A stretch of 64,000 nucleotides of DNA from Phytohabitans sp037414955 (GCA_037414955.1 JBBEWH010000179.1:1-64000); one strand, 5' to 3'; positions 8,905 through 16,819 are shown, counted from the stretch's first letter. Translations and numbers: made by a program. Notes: generated by a model not told the origin, from the sequence alone.

Positions 8905-10080
8905 CTAGCCAGTGACCAGCGGGCTCGGCGCCGACCACAGCCGGCCCGCCCCCGCGTCGTCCGTCAACAACAGGACCCGGCCGTCGACCGCGAGCGCCGA
9001 CGCGGTCCGGTCCGCGCCCGCCGGCAACGCGGCCGGCCCGGCCACCCGGCGCCACGACCCACCGCCGTCGCCGGAGAGCCACACCTCGAACTCGGCGCCG
9101 CCGGTGAGCACCGCCACCAGCTGGCCGTCCGCCCCGGTCAGGGCGCGCACCGACGCGGGCGCCGGGCCGGTCGCCGCCCCGAACGTCCCAGCGGCGCGCC
9201 ACTGGTCACCGTCCAGGCGCCAGGCGCCGAACGCCCGCCCGCGCAGCCCCACGGCGTAGGCCGTGCCGTCCAGCACCGCGACCCGCTGCATCTCGTCATA
9301 CTCCGCGACGGACTCCGCCGGCGTCCGCCGCCAGGTCACGCCGTCCGCGGACCGCCAACTCAGCGGGTCCCGGTCCGTCCGCCCCTTGAGGATCACGCCA
9401 CCGACGACCAACCACCCATCGGGTACCGGCACCGCGTCCGCGCCCCACGTCTCACCGCGCTCGTCGCTGGACAGCTCCGGGGCGTCCTCGAGGATCTCGA
9501 AGCGCGCCGAGTCCGGGGACCGCCACACCGCCGCACCGCTGTACCGGTTGCCGGTGATCAGCCACCCCGCCGGCCCGGCCGCCAGCCGGGCCACGTTGAC
9601 CGCGACCGGTCCGCCGAACAGCTCGAACCGGGCCCGCACCTCCTCCAGCGCGCCGTCCGCCCGCTGGTGCCAGCTGCTGACTCGCGGATTCGCGTGCGCA
9701 CCGCCGCTCTTGGCGCCCACGGCGGCCACCCGCCCGTCCTGGCACGCCACCGTATACAGCACGTTCTGTGGCCCGTAGTAGCTGTGCGCCACGAACGTCA
9801 ACGGCGTCCAGGACCGCCCGTCCGCGCTGGTCCAGGCCGCGGGCCGGGTCTCCCCCGCCGCCGTGCCGACGCCACCCACGACGTACCACCGGCCGGCGCA
9901 CGCGGTCGCGTCCCGGAGCATCAGCCGGCCCGGCGCACCGGGCGGGACCGGCAGGGTCAGCTCGGTCCACGCCGGGCGTACCCGGTCGTCGTCCTTGTCG
10001 TCCCCGTCCCCGCCAGTGCCGCAGCCGGCAGCGGTGAGCACCACCGCGGCCAGCGCCGCCGCTACCGCCCGGCCGGCCAC
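8905..10080 (-). CDS. Lipoprotein with sialidase-like beta-propeller repeats
   Basis: The 391-residue product starts at a GTG and has a lipoprotein signal (AGRAVAAALAAVVLTAAGCG) with the cysteine near residue 20, followed by an acidic linker GGDGDDKDDD. The rest shows repeated W-S/T-S-A-DG-W-type blades such as AAWTSADGRSWTPL, SWRSADGVTWRRTP and VWLSGDGGGSWRRV, the Asp-box (SxDxGxxW) pattern of exo-sialidase-like propellers. No catalytic triad is evident, so a sensor or binding role outside the membrane is more likely than sialidase activity. Only four bases separate it from the stop of the ANTAR regulator upstream, so the two are probably co-transcribed. Confidence 0.75.
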   Translation of the reverse strand: MAGRAVAAALAAVVLTAAGCGTGGDGDDKDDDRVRPAWTELTLPVPPGAPGRLMLRDATACAGRWYVVGGVGTAAGETRPAAWTSADGRSWTPLTFVAHSYYGPQNVLYTVACQDGRVAAVGAKSGGAHANPRVSSWHQRADGALEEVRARFELFGGPVAVNVARLAAGPAGWLITGNRYSGAAVWRSPDSARFEILEDAPELSSDERGETWGADAVPVPDGWLVVGGVILKGRTDRDPLSWRSADGVTWRRTPAESVAEYDEMQRVAVLDGTAYAVGLRGRAFGAWRLDGDQWRAAGTFGAATGPAPASVRALTGADGQLVAVLTGGAEFEVWLSGDGGGSWRRVAGPAALPAGADRTASALAVDGRVLLLTDDAGAGRLWSAPSPLVTG

Positions 10081-10084
10081 GGGC

Positions 10085-10702
10085 CTAGCCGGCCGGCGCC
10101 GGCGGCGGGTCCGGCGTCTCCGCCAGGATCCGCTCGGCCACCTCCCGCATGGTCATGCGGTGGTCCATCGCCGTCCGCTGGATCCACTTGAAGGCCTGCG
10201 GCTCGGTCATGTTGTACGTGGTCATCAACATGCCCTTCGCCCGCTCGACGGCCTTGCGGGTCTCCAGACGGTCGGTCAGCCCGGCCACCTCGGACTCCAG
10301 GACGGCGATCTCCTGGTAGCGGGACAGCGCGATCTCGATCGCGGGCACCAGGTCGCTCTTCTGGAACGGCTTCACCAGGTACGCCATGGCGCCGGCCGCC
10401 CGGGCCCGCTCCACGAGGTCGCGCTGGCTGAACGCCGTCAAGATCACGACAGGCGCGATCCGCTCGCCGGCGATCCGCTCCGCGGCCGCCAAGCCGTCCA
10501 TGATCGGCATCTTGATGTCGAGGATGACCAGATCCGGCTTCAGCTCCTCAGCCAGACGCACGGCGGTCTCACCGTCGCCCGCCTCACCGACCACGTCGTA
10601 GCCCTCTTCGACGAGCATCTCGGCCAGATCCAGCCGGATGAGCGCCTCGTCCTCGGCGATCAGCACCCGCCTGCGCTCGGCACCCGCCTGCGTGTCGGCC
10701 AC
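10085..10702 (-). CDS. pdtaR: ANTAR-domain response regulator (PdtaR/AmiR-NasT type)
   Basis: A 205-residue, two-domain regulator. The receiver begins RVLIAEDEALIRLDLAEML and holds the phospho-acceptor aspartate in VILDIKMPIMDG, with the conserved lysine in YLVKPFQ. The C-terminal ANTAR domain (AVERAKGMLMTTYNMTEPQA, then FKWIQRTAMDHRMTMREVA) binds paired RNA hairpins and prevents termination. Length and order match PdtaR of mycobacteria, which answers to the kinase PdtaS encoded elsewhere; no kinase gene lies next to it here. It starts at a GTG at 10702 after a GGGGTAGGGG tract and is followed at once by the propeller lipoprotein gene. Confidence 0.92.
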   Translation of the reverse strand: MADTQAGAERRRVLIAEDEALIRLDLAEMLVEEGYDVVGEAGDGETAVRLAEELKPDLVILDIKMPIMDGLAAAERIAGERIAPVVILTAFSQRDLVERARAAGAMAYLVKPFQKSDLVPAIEIALSRYQEIAVLESEVAGLTDRLETRKAVERAKGMLMTTYNMTEPQAFKWIQRTAMDHRMTMREVAERILAETPDPPPAPAG

Positions 10703-10813
10703 AAACCCCTACCCCTCGCGCTTTTCTCTCGACACCCCGCCCAGTCGGGTGCCGTCGCCCTCAGCGTAGTGGGTAGGCTAGTCGCGGCCGAATCCCCGGA
10801 GCCGGCCTGTAAC

Positions 10814-10887
10814 GTCCCCGTATCCCAACCGGCAGAGGAACGGAGCTCAAACCTCCGACAGTGTGGGTTCGACTCCCACCGGGGGCA
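10814..10887 (+). tRNA. tRNA with anticodon CAA (Leu codon UUG), short variable loop
   Basis: A full cloverleaf can be folded by hand: acceptor GTCCCCG/CGGGGGC with one G-U pair, D stem TCC/GGA, anticodon stem CGGAG/CTCCG with loop CTCAAAC (anticodon CAA at 34-36), variable loop ACAGT, and T stem GTGGG/CCCAC with loop TTCGACT. Discriminator base is A and CCA is not encoded. CAA reads leucine UUG, but leucine tRNAs normally have a long variable arm, which this one lacks. All stems pair, so it does not look decayed. Its 3' end is part of a repeat found again at 35,250, as at a mobile-element attachment site. Confidence 0.8.
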
Positions 10888-10906
10888 CGTCACAGATCTG
10901 CAAAAT
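10879..10906. other. Putative attachment-site repeat (tRNA-proximal copy)
   Basis: The last 9 bases of the tRNA and the next 19 bases. CCGGGGGCACGTCACAGA followed by TCTGCAAAA recurs at 35,250-35,275 with one T missing, and GGCACGTC..AGATCTGCAAAAT recurs inverted at 16,283-16,305. A direct repeat starting inside a tRNA 3' end is the usual footprint of tyrosine-recombinase integration. Confidence 0.6.
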
Positions 10907-10969
10907 TGCAGTGTCATCGGCCGGCAACTACGCGTAGAGGCATCGTTCGTGCTGGCTTAGGTAGCTTCC

Positions 10970-10999
10970 GACGGCCCCGGGCAAACGCCCGGGGCCGTC
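10970..10999 (+). terminator. Putative intrinsic terminator after the tRNA
   Basis: Perfect 13-bp stem GACGGCCCCGGGC / GCCCGGGGCCGTC with an AAAC loop, 83 bases beyond the tRNA. No U tract follows, which is common for actinomycete terminators. Confidence 0.7.
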
Positions 11000-11112
11000 T
11001 CCGTCACGAGCGACGGCCCAGTGCCTCCAGAACTGCGCCACCTGCCACGCCAGATCCCGACTGCACAAGCTCGGCTCGCGTTCGCGATGTGCAGTCGGGC
11101 GGACGTGGCCCT

Positions 11113-11811
11113 TCAGTCCTTCCTGCCTGGTTCCGGCGAGGCGGAGCCCTGCCGACTGGCACGGAGCATGGCTTTGTAGAAGGCGCGGGGCTCGGGCGGG
11201 TCGGGCAGGGGGCCGCGGGCGGGGGCCTGGAAGGACTGGAGCATCAGGGCGACGACGCGTTTCCAGGCGTGGGGAGCGGCGTCGCCGGTGGCGTTGACGA
11301 CGCCGGCGGTGACCATGTGCATCAGCACCAGGTCCTCCGGGGAGAAGTCTTCACGCAGCCGTCCTGCGGCCTTGGCGCGGCCGATGAGCTGGACAACGGC
11401 CTCGTACGCCTGGTTTCGGCGCTCCTCCAGAGCCTTGGCGGTGGGGAAGGTCATGGTCAGCACGTCGGCGAAGCCGTGGTCGGCGGCTTGCATCGCGCAG
11501 GAGGTTTCGATGAACCCGGCGAGGCCGTGCCAGGGGTCGGGGTCGTCGAGCGCGACGCCGACCGCGTCGACGTAGGCGTCCATCCGGTCGGCGAAGACCG
11601 CGGCGACCAGTTCGTCCTTTGTCGGGAACCGGCGGAACAGGGTGGCGATGCCCACTCCCGCCTCGCGGGCCACGGACGCCATGGAGGCATTCAGGCCCTC
11701 ACGCCTGAACACCGCGCGGGCGGCGGCGACGATCCGCGCGCGGTTGCGCTCCGCGTCGCTGCGCAGAGGCGGCGCGGCAGGGTCATCGCCGGCCTGGGTG
11801 CCAAGGGTCAT
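11113..11811 (-). CDS. TetR-family repressor
   Basis: The start at ATG 11811 gives 232 residues; the frame stays open far upstream across the divergent gene, but that part is antisense to it. The N-terminal HTH is canonical: RARIVAAARAVFRREGLNAS, then SVAREAGVGIATLFRRFPTK, followed by an all-helical ligand-binding region (residues 80-215). It faces away from a quinone oxidoreductase gene, and the 142 bases between the two starts hold three GGATAGNCCTNTCC palindromes. The likely role is repression of that gene, the SDR downstream and itself, relieved by a small electrophile or quinone. The ligand is inference. Confidence 0.9.
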   Translation of the reverse strand: MTLGTQAGDDPAAPPLRSDAERNRARIVAAARAVFRREGLNASMASVAREAGVGIATLFRRFPTKDELVAAVFADRMDAYVDAVGVALDDPDPWHGLAGFIETSCAMQAADHGFADVLTMTFPTAKALEERRNQAYEAVVQLIGRAKAAGRLREDFSPEDLVLMHMVTAGVVNATGDAAPHAWKRVVALMLQSFQAPARGPLPDPPEPRAFYKAMLRASRQGSASPEPGRKD

Positions 11812-11831
11812 GGCACCCAGCCTACCGAACC

Positions 11832-11917
11832 GGATTGCCCTATCCACTTCTTGTGTTATCGTGGGCCTCGCGAAACCGGATAGGCCTTTCCGGATCGTGA
11901 ATCGGATAGCCCTGTCC
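11832..11917. promoter_or_regulatory. Three TetR-type operator palindromes
   Basis: GGATTGCCCTATCC (11832-11845), GGATAGGCCTTTCC (11878-11891) and GGATAGCCCTGTCC (11904-11917). All fit the palindromic consensus GGATAGSCCTWTCC. The last two are 26 bases apart centre to centre, the first is 46 from the second. They lie between the divergent starts of the TetR gene and the oxidoreductase gene and are the obvious binding sites for that repressor. Confidence 0.7.
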
Positions 11918-11953
11918 GAAATCGAGCTATACCGATGCGAGGAGTTGATGATC

Positions 11954-12889
11954 ATGCGCGCTGTGACATTGGCGCAGGTACCCGGCAGCCCCGAGGTGAC
12001 CGAGGCGGAGGTGCCCCGCCCGCAGGCCGGTGAGGTGCTGGTGAAGGTGGCCACGTCCTCGGTGAACGGCTTCGACCTGGGCACGGTGGCCGGATACCTG
12101 CAGGGCATGATGGAGCACCGCTTCCCGCTGATCCCCGGCAAGGACTTCGCCGGCACCGTCGAGGCGGTCGGTGCGGGTGTCGAGGGTTTCACGGCCGGCG
12201 ACGCCGTATTCGGCGTGGTCACCAAGGCGCACCTGGGCACCGGTTCGATGGCGCAGTACGTCGCCGTTCCCGCTGCCATCGGCATCGCCCACCGGCCCGA
12301 CGCGGTCTCCGTGCGTGACGCCGGCGCGCTCGGGCTGGCGGGCACCGCCGCCTTCGACGGTCTCGCCCTGCTCGGCCCGCTGGAGGGGGCGACGGTGCTG
12401 ATCTCCGGTGCGACCGGCGGCGTGGGTGCCATCGCCGTACAGCTGGCCGCGGCCCGGGGCGCGAGGGTGATCGCCACGGCCAAGTCGGGTTCCGAGAGCG
12501 GCTTCGTCTCGGCGCTGACCGACGCTGAGGTGACCGTCATCGACTACACCCAGGACGTGACCGCGCAGGTCCGGGCGATCGCCCCGGACGGCGTGGACGC
12601 GGTGCTGCACCTCGCCGGGGACGTGGCCGAGCTGACCGCGCTCACCCGCGACGGCGGTGCCGTCGCCTCCGCCCTCACCGTCCCCGAGGCCTCGGAGGAC
12701 CGCAAGCTGCAGACCGCCATGATCCGGTCCAACCCGACCGCCGGCACCCTGTCCACCCTCGCCGGGCAGGTCGCCTCCGGCGCTCTCAAGGTGCCGGTGA
12801 ACTCCGAGTTCGACCTGGAGCGGGCCCCCGAGGCGTTCGCCGCGTTCGGCGCCGGCACCGTCGGCAAGATCGCCATCACCGTCGCCTGA
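11954..12889 (+). CDS. NADP-dependent quinone oxidoreductase / zinc-free MDR alcohol dehydrogenase
   Basis: A 311-residue medium-chain reductase. The GroES-like half has VKVATSSVNGFDLGTVAG and PLIPGKDFAGTVEAVG; the Rossmann half has the nucleotide loop LISGATGGVGAIAVQLA. The structural zinc cysteines and the catalytic zinc ligands are missing, as in the QOR group. I chose ATG 11954 because GAGGAG lies 9 bases upstream; ATG 11948 is too close to it. It reduces quinones or alkenals with NADPH in the cytoplasm. It lies just downstream of the operator array and 45 bases ahead of the SDR gene, so both are probably one TetR-controlled detoxification unit. Confidence 0.88.
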   Translation: MRAVTLAQVPGSPEVTEAEVPRPQAGEVLVKVATSSVNGFDLGTVAGYLQGMMEHRFPLIPGKDFAGTVEAVGAGVEGFTAGDAVFGVVTKAHLGTGSMAQYVAVPAAIGIAHRPDAVSVRDAGALGLAGTAAFDGLALLGPLEGATVLISGATGGVGAIAVQLAAARGARVIATAKSGSESGFVSALTDAEVTVIDYTQDVTAQVRAIAPDGVDAVLHLAGDVAELTALTRDGGAVASALTVPEASEDRKLQTAMIRSNPTAGTLSTLAGQVASGALKVPVNSEFDLERAPEAFAAFGAGTVGKIAITVA

Positions 12890-12934
12890 CCCGTCCGTAC
12901 CCCAAGACGCTTCCCCCATCGAAAGGACTTCGCC

Positions 12935-13609
12935 TTGCCCAGCATCGCCATCGTCGGAGCCGGCCCCGGAATGGGCCTCGCCATCGCCCGCGCCTTCGGC
13001 TCGCGCGGCTTCGACGTCGCTCTCATCGCCCGCAACCGCGCCAAGCTCGACGACCTGGTCGCCCAGCTCGCCGCCGAGGGCATCACCGCCGCCGCGTTCC
13101 CGGCAGACGTGCTCGACCACGACGCGCTGACCCAGGCCCTCAAGAACGCCGCCACCCGCTTCGGCGGCATCGACGTCCTCGAGCACTCCCCCGCTCCGAG
13201 CATCGACTCCATGACCCTCACCTCCCCGTCCCAGACCAGCCCATCCGACGTACAGGGATGGATCGACTTCCTGCTCGGCAGCGCCATCACCGCCACCCAG
13301 GCCGTCCTGCCCGCGATGCGTGAGGCCGGCGCGGGCACCCTGCTGTTCACCAACGGTGCCGGCTCGGTCGACCCCATCCCGATGCTCGGCAACGTCAACC
13401 CCGCCCAGGCGGCGCTGCGCAACTGGGCGCTCAACCTGCACAAAGAGCTGGCCGGCACCGGAATCCAGGCCGCGCACGTCGCCATCGGCGTGTGGATCGG
13501 CGCGGGCGGCCCTCCCGAAATCCCGACCGCCGAGGCCGACCAGATCGCCCCCCTCTACTGGGACCTGCACACCCAACGCGACGAAGCCGAGCGCGTCTTC
13601 ACCGGCTGA
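12935..13609 (+). CDS. SDR-family oxidoreductase, catalytic residues altered
   Basis: Starts at a TTG at 12935 behind GAAAGGAC and gives 224 residues. The N-terminus has the Rossmann glycine motif IVGAGPGMGLAIARAF and the sheet-helix order of classical SDRs. Where YxxxK should stand, the sequence is LGNVNPAQAALRNWALNL, so the catalytic tyrosine and lysine are both replaced. The protein may bind NADP without classical SDR catalysis, or act by a different mechanism. This altered motif occurs in a group of actinomycete SDRs that I recall only in outline. Probably co-transcribed with the oxidoreductase before it. Confidence 0.8.
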   Translation: MPSIAIVGAGPGMGLAIARAFGSRGFDVALIARNRAKLDDLVAQLAAEGITAAAFPADVLDHDALTQALKNAATRFGGIDVLEHSPAPSIDSMTLTSPSQTSPSDVQGWIDFLLGSAITATQAVLPAMREAGAGTLLFTNGAGSVDPIPMLGNVNPAQAALRNWALNLHKELAGTGIQAAHVAIGVWIGAGGPPEIPTAEADQIAPLYWDLHTQRDEAERVFTG

Positions 13610-13729
13610 CGCCGCATCGGCTCTCCGCAACCTACTGGAAAAAGCCCGGCGACTTCGACCGCCGCACACCCATCGCCCTGGACGAAACGATCACCGGCCG
13701 CATCATGGCCGGTTCGCAGGAGGTCACCG

Positions 13730-14176
13730 GTGTCTGAAACGACCATTCGGGAAGCCAACCGTCGACCTCGAACCAGCGCCGGCCGGATCATCACCGCGCT
13801 GATCGCGGCGGTCGTCGCCAGCTCGGCGGCGAACGCCGTGATCGCCGTGCTCGCCCGGGCCGCCGGCGCATCCGACGATTTCGTGCCGCTCCAAGCGCAG
13901 GCCTACCTGTTCCTCACCGTGACCGGTGTGCTGGCCGGCGCCGCCGGCTGGGCAGCGGTACGGCGGCGGTCGCGCCGGCCTGACGCGGTCCTGCGCTGGC
14001 TGATACCGGCCGTCGTCGCCGCCTCCCTCATCCCGGATGTGGCGCTGCTGTTCACCGACGTGCAGCCGCACACCAGCGGTCTAGCCGTCACCGCACTCAT
14101 CGTCATGCATTTGGCCACCGCCGCCGTCGCGGTGCCGCTGTTCGCCCACGCCCTGCCGGTGCGGGCAGCCACCTGA
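13730..14176 (+). CDS. Small four-helix membrane protein (DUF6069-like)
   Basis: A 148-residue protein starting at GTG 13730 after CAGGAGGTCACC. Four hydrophobic segments are visible: about residues 18-42, 57-80, 90-108 and 118-140, the second preceded by FVPLQAQAYLF and the third by VRRRSRRPDAVLRWL. The pattern with a short arginine-rich loop between helices 2 and 3 matches the DUF6069 group of actinomycete membrane proteins. No function is known for that group. It follows the SDR gene by 120 bases on the same strand and could be the last gene of the TetR-controlled unit. Confidence 0.7.
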   Translation: MSETTIREANRRPRTSAGRIITALIAAVVASSAANAVIAVLARAAGASDDFVPLQAQAYLFLTVTGVLAGAAGWAAVRRRSRRPDAVLRWLIPAVVAASLIPDVALLFTDVQPHTSGLAVTALIVMHLATAAVAVPLFAHALPVRAAT

Positions 14177-14209
14177 CGTCCAGTCCTCACCCAAGCTGAG
14201 GAGAAGTTC

Positions 14210-14275
14210 ATGCCAACAGCGGTCATCATCGGCGTCGGCCCCTGGCTGGGCATGTCGGTTTCCGTGGGTCAGTGA
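14210..14275 (+). pseudogene. N-terminal stub of an SDR gene
   Basis: The ATG at 14210 follows AGGAGAAG at normal spacing and opens MPTAVIIGVGPWLGMSV, which is the first beta strand and glycine-rich loop of a short-chain dehydrogenase. A TGA ends it after 21 residues and the rest of the gene is absent. The working ribosome site with only a stub behind it suggests a recent deletion, with the right-hand junction at the next remnant. Confidence 0.6.
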
Positions 14276-14288
14276 CGTCTCGACACCC

Positions 14289-14512
14289 GTGGTGCGTCTG
14301 ATCGGCGTCGCCGAACTCGCCGGCGCCCTTGGCCTCAACCAGAACAAGAACTTCGACGAGGACCTCGCCACCCTCCTCGAACTGCTCCGCACCGGTGAAC
14401 TGCGACCCGAGGTGGCGGCACGGCTGCCAGTGTCCGAGGCCGCCAAGGCGCTCCAGAGGCTCATCGACCGCACGGTCGTGGGCAAGATCATCCTTCTTCC
14501 GTACACCGGCCA
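14289..14512 (+). pseudogene. C-terminal fragment of a quinone oxidoreductase
   Basis: The reading frame encodes VRLIGVAELAGALGL, then LLELLRTGELRPEVAARLP and AKALQRLIDRTVVGKIILLP. This is the usual C-terminal end of QOR-type MDR proteins, where the last helices and the KIVLLP strand close the Rossmann half. The catalytic and nucleotide-binding parts are missing. It lies directly after the SDR stub, so one deletion probably removed the end of one gene and the front of the other. Confidence 0.6.
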
Positions 14513-14703
14513 AGAACGAACGAGCGCCGGCCCGCTGTCACCTGGCTACGCGATGCATCCCGTTCGCGGTCGACCACCAGTGCGGCTTCTGGGCGGGCCG
14601 CGAAGGTGACGGCCACCCATGAGTTCGGCCGGCGACAAGCTTCTTACCCAGCATGCGCGAAGCGGAACATCCGCTGTCGGTACGAGATGGAAGGAACCGT
14701 GAC

Positions 14704-16005
14704 ATGGATAGGCGAACAGTGTTGGCGGGTGCGGCGGCGATCGGCGCGTCCGCGTTGACCGCTGGTGTGGTGCCGGGCGGTCCGGTGGCGCCGGCGTCGG
14801 CCGGCACCAGCGGGTCGTGGCGGGCTGGACTCGCGCGGCTGCACGAGGCGATGGCGGCCCGCGTCGCGCGGCGCGAGCTGCCCGGCATCGTCTACCTCGT
14901 CGCCCACCGCGGCCTGCTGCACGTCGACACGATCGGCACCTTGACGCTGGATGGCCACGAGCCGATGCGACGGAGCACGCCGTTCCGGATGGCCTCGATG
15001 ACCAAGCCGATCATCGCGGTAGCCACGATGATGCTGGTAGAGGAGGGCCGGCTGGCACTGGACGAGCCGGTCGACCGGCTGCTGCCCGAGCTGGCCAACC
15101 GGCGGGTGCTCACCCGGATCGACGGACCGCTCGACCAAACTGTGCCGGCGGCGCGCCCGATCACGGTCGAAGATCTGCTGACCTTCCGCATGGGCCACGG
15201 CATCATCTTCGAACCCAGCTTCCAGCCGCCGTACCCGATCATCACAGCCGCCAACGGACTACAGCTGGTGATGGACCAGCCGGACCCGCGCACACCACAC
15301 CACCCGGACGGATGGATCCGGCGGTACGGCACCCTGCCCCTGATGTACCAGCCCGGCCAGCGGTGGCAGTACAACACCGGCTCCAACGTGCTCGGCGTGC
15401 TGATCGCCCGGGCCGCGCGAGAACCGCTGGAGAAGCTTCTCCGCAAGCGTGTCTTCCGGCCGCTGGGCATGAACCACACAGGATTCTCCCTGTCACGCAC
15501 CGACGCCTCGCGGTTGCCCGGCCTGTACAGGGCAAACCCGCAGACCGGACAGTTGGAGCTCCAGCCCTACTCGCGGCCGGAGGAGTGGACCCGGCCGCCC
15601 GCGTTTCCCTCCGGTGCCGCAGGGCTGGCCTCAACCATCGACGACTACCTGGCATTCAGCCGGTTCCTACTCAACCAGGGCGTCCACCATGGCCGGCGCC
15701 TGCTTTCGGCCGAGTCGATCCGGCTGCTGACCACCAACCACCTGACGCCGCGGCAGCTCGCCGATGCCGGCCCATTCCCGCTCACCGGTCGCGGCTGGGG
15801 ATACAGCATGGCCGTCAGCGTCACACCCGACGAGGTCTCGCAGCCGGGCCGCTACGGCTGGGAGGGTGGCTACGGCACCAGCTGGTTCAACGACCCACAC
15901 CGCGACCTGACCGCGATCGCCATGACGCAGACCATCGACTTCTGGTTCAACGGCGTCTACGAGGAGTTCCAGCGATTGGCCGCGGCGGTCGACACTCCGC
16001 GGTAG
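14704..16005 (+). CDS. Tat-exported serine hydrolase, beta-lactamase/penicillin-binding fold
   Basis: I use ATG 14704 (433 residues) because GAAGGAA precedes it and the product then starts with a twin-arginine signal, MDRRTVLAGAAAIGASALTAG, cut before the serine hydrolase domain. The nucleophile motif SxxK is SMTK in FRMASMTKPIIAVATMM. The YxN position is in RWQYNTGSNVLGVLI, and the third element is near YGWEGGYGTSWFNDP. These mark class C beta-lactamase-like esterases and DD-peptidases, family S12. It acts outside the membrane on an ester, amide or peptidoglycan substrate that cannot be named. It is a single gene, followed by a gene-poor stretch. Confidence 0.87.
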   Translation: MDRRTVLAGAAAIGASALTAGVVPGGPVAPASAGTSGSWRAGLARLHEAMAARVARRELPGIVYLVAHRGLLHVDTIGTLTLDGHEPMRRSTPFRMASMTKPIIAVATMMLVEEGRLALDEPVDRLLPELANRRVLTRIDGPLDQTVPAARPITVEDLLTFRMGHGIIFEPSFQPPYPIITAANGLQLVMDQPDPRTPHHPDGWIRRYGTLPLMYQPGQRWQYNTGSNVLGVLIARAAREPLEKLLRKRVFRPLGMNHTGFSLSRTDASRLPGLYRANPQTGQLELQPYSRPEEWTRPPAFPSGAAGLASTIDDYLAFSRFLLNQGVHHGRRLLSAESIRLLTTNHLTPRQLADAGPFPLTGRGWGYSMAVSVTPDEVSQPGRYGWEGGYGTSWFNDPHRDLTAIAMTQTIDFWFNGVYEEFQRLAAAVDTPR

Positions 16006-16819
16006 GGCAGGCGTCACGGCTTGCGACCGACACTTCGGAAGGCGTCGACGTCCTTCGGGTCGTCGCCGGGGTCCGGGCGCCCGCGTGGATGGCAACGGTG
16101 CTGCGTTCATGGCTCAACCGAAACCCACCGCGTGGAGTACGGGCGCAAGCCATCCTGGATGTCCTCACCTGGGCCGCTGAACAACAGCGGCACGCCGGCG
16201 AGGCTGCGGCTAGCCGCGCCGGCCAAAGTCTAGGTGAGGAAGCTCAACGAACACTGAGATGCCGCCGATCTCGGACACCAGGATTTTGCAGATCTACGAC
16301 GTGCCGCGTATACACCGAGGTTCGACCCACCGAACTCAATGTCTGCAGACCAGTTTGCGGCGATTGTGTAGTTTCTACAAAATCAACATGTCCGGCTTCG
16401 CCATGCTTGGCCCTAGCGCAGGTTCGACTCCTCCCGGGGGCACCCAAAAGAACTGCGCCACCACACGGGGCGTGTTGATCATCGAAGCGGCCTACCCCTT
16501 GCCGCCGCTACGGCAGCCCTGAGCAGCGACAACCAGACGTTCCCACGCGGTTGGGTGGTTCGGCACGAGCTGGGCCACCCGACCCCAACGCTCGGTGTCG
16601 GGCAATCGGCAGGATCTAGCCGGGCCGAGCGGGCGAACTGATGATCCGCCGTCCTCCCGTGATGCGTCGCAGCGTCCTGTTCTAGCCGAGTTGAGTGTGT
16701 CGAGCCGGCCGACCCTTGGCGCGGCCGTCGGTGGCCCCTGCCACCTATAGATAGGTAATCATTACCGACCGGGAAGAACAAGACTTGATCTTGAGTGGGG
16801 TCGGGTTCACGCTTTCACT
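16006..16819. other. Gene-poor stretch with att-like and tRNA-derived remnants
   Basis: No convincing gene is seen. ATTTTGCAGATCT..GACGTGCC at 16283-16305 is the inverted form of bases 10884-10906 (21 of 23 match). A short hairpin TGTAG/CTACA lies around 16366-16378. The 3' end of a tRNA-like sequence is at 16418-16444. The combination suggests scars from repeated integration and excision next to the tRNA at 10.8 kb. Confidence 0.5.
16418..16444 (+). pseudogene. 3' fragment of a tRNA-like sequence
   Basis: GCAGG-TTCGACT-CCTCC-CGGGGGC-A-CC reads as a T arm (one stem mismatch), the 3' half of an acceptor stem, the discriminator and two Cs. The order matches the 3' end of actinomycete arginine tRNAs with a GCAGG/CCTGC T stem. 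The 5' two thirds of a tRNA is not present upstream. Such 3' ends are left or carried by elements that integrate into tRNA genes. Confidence 0.55.

Noticed and set aside
11113..12540. A 475-residue form of the TetR protein
   Set aside because: Residues before 11811 are antisense to the oxidoreductase gene; the HTH starts right after the ATG at 11811.
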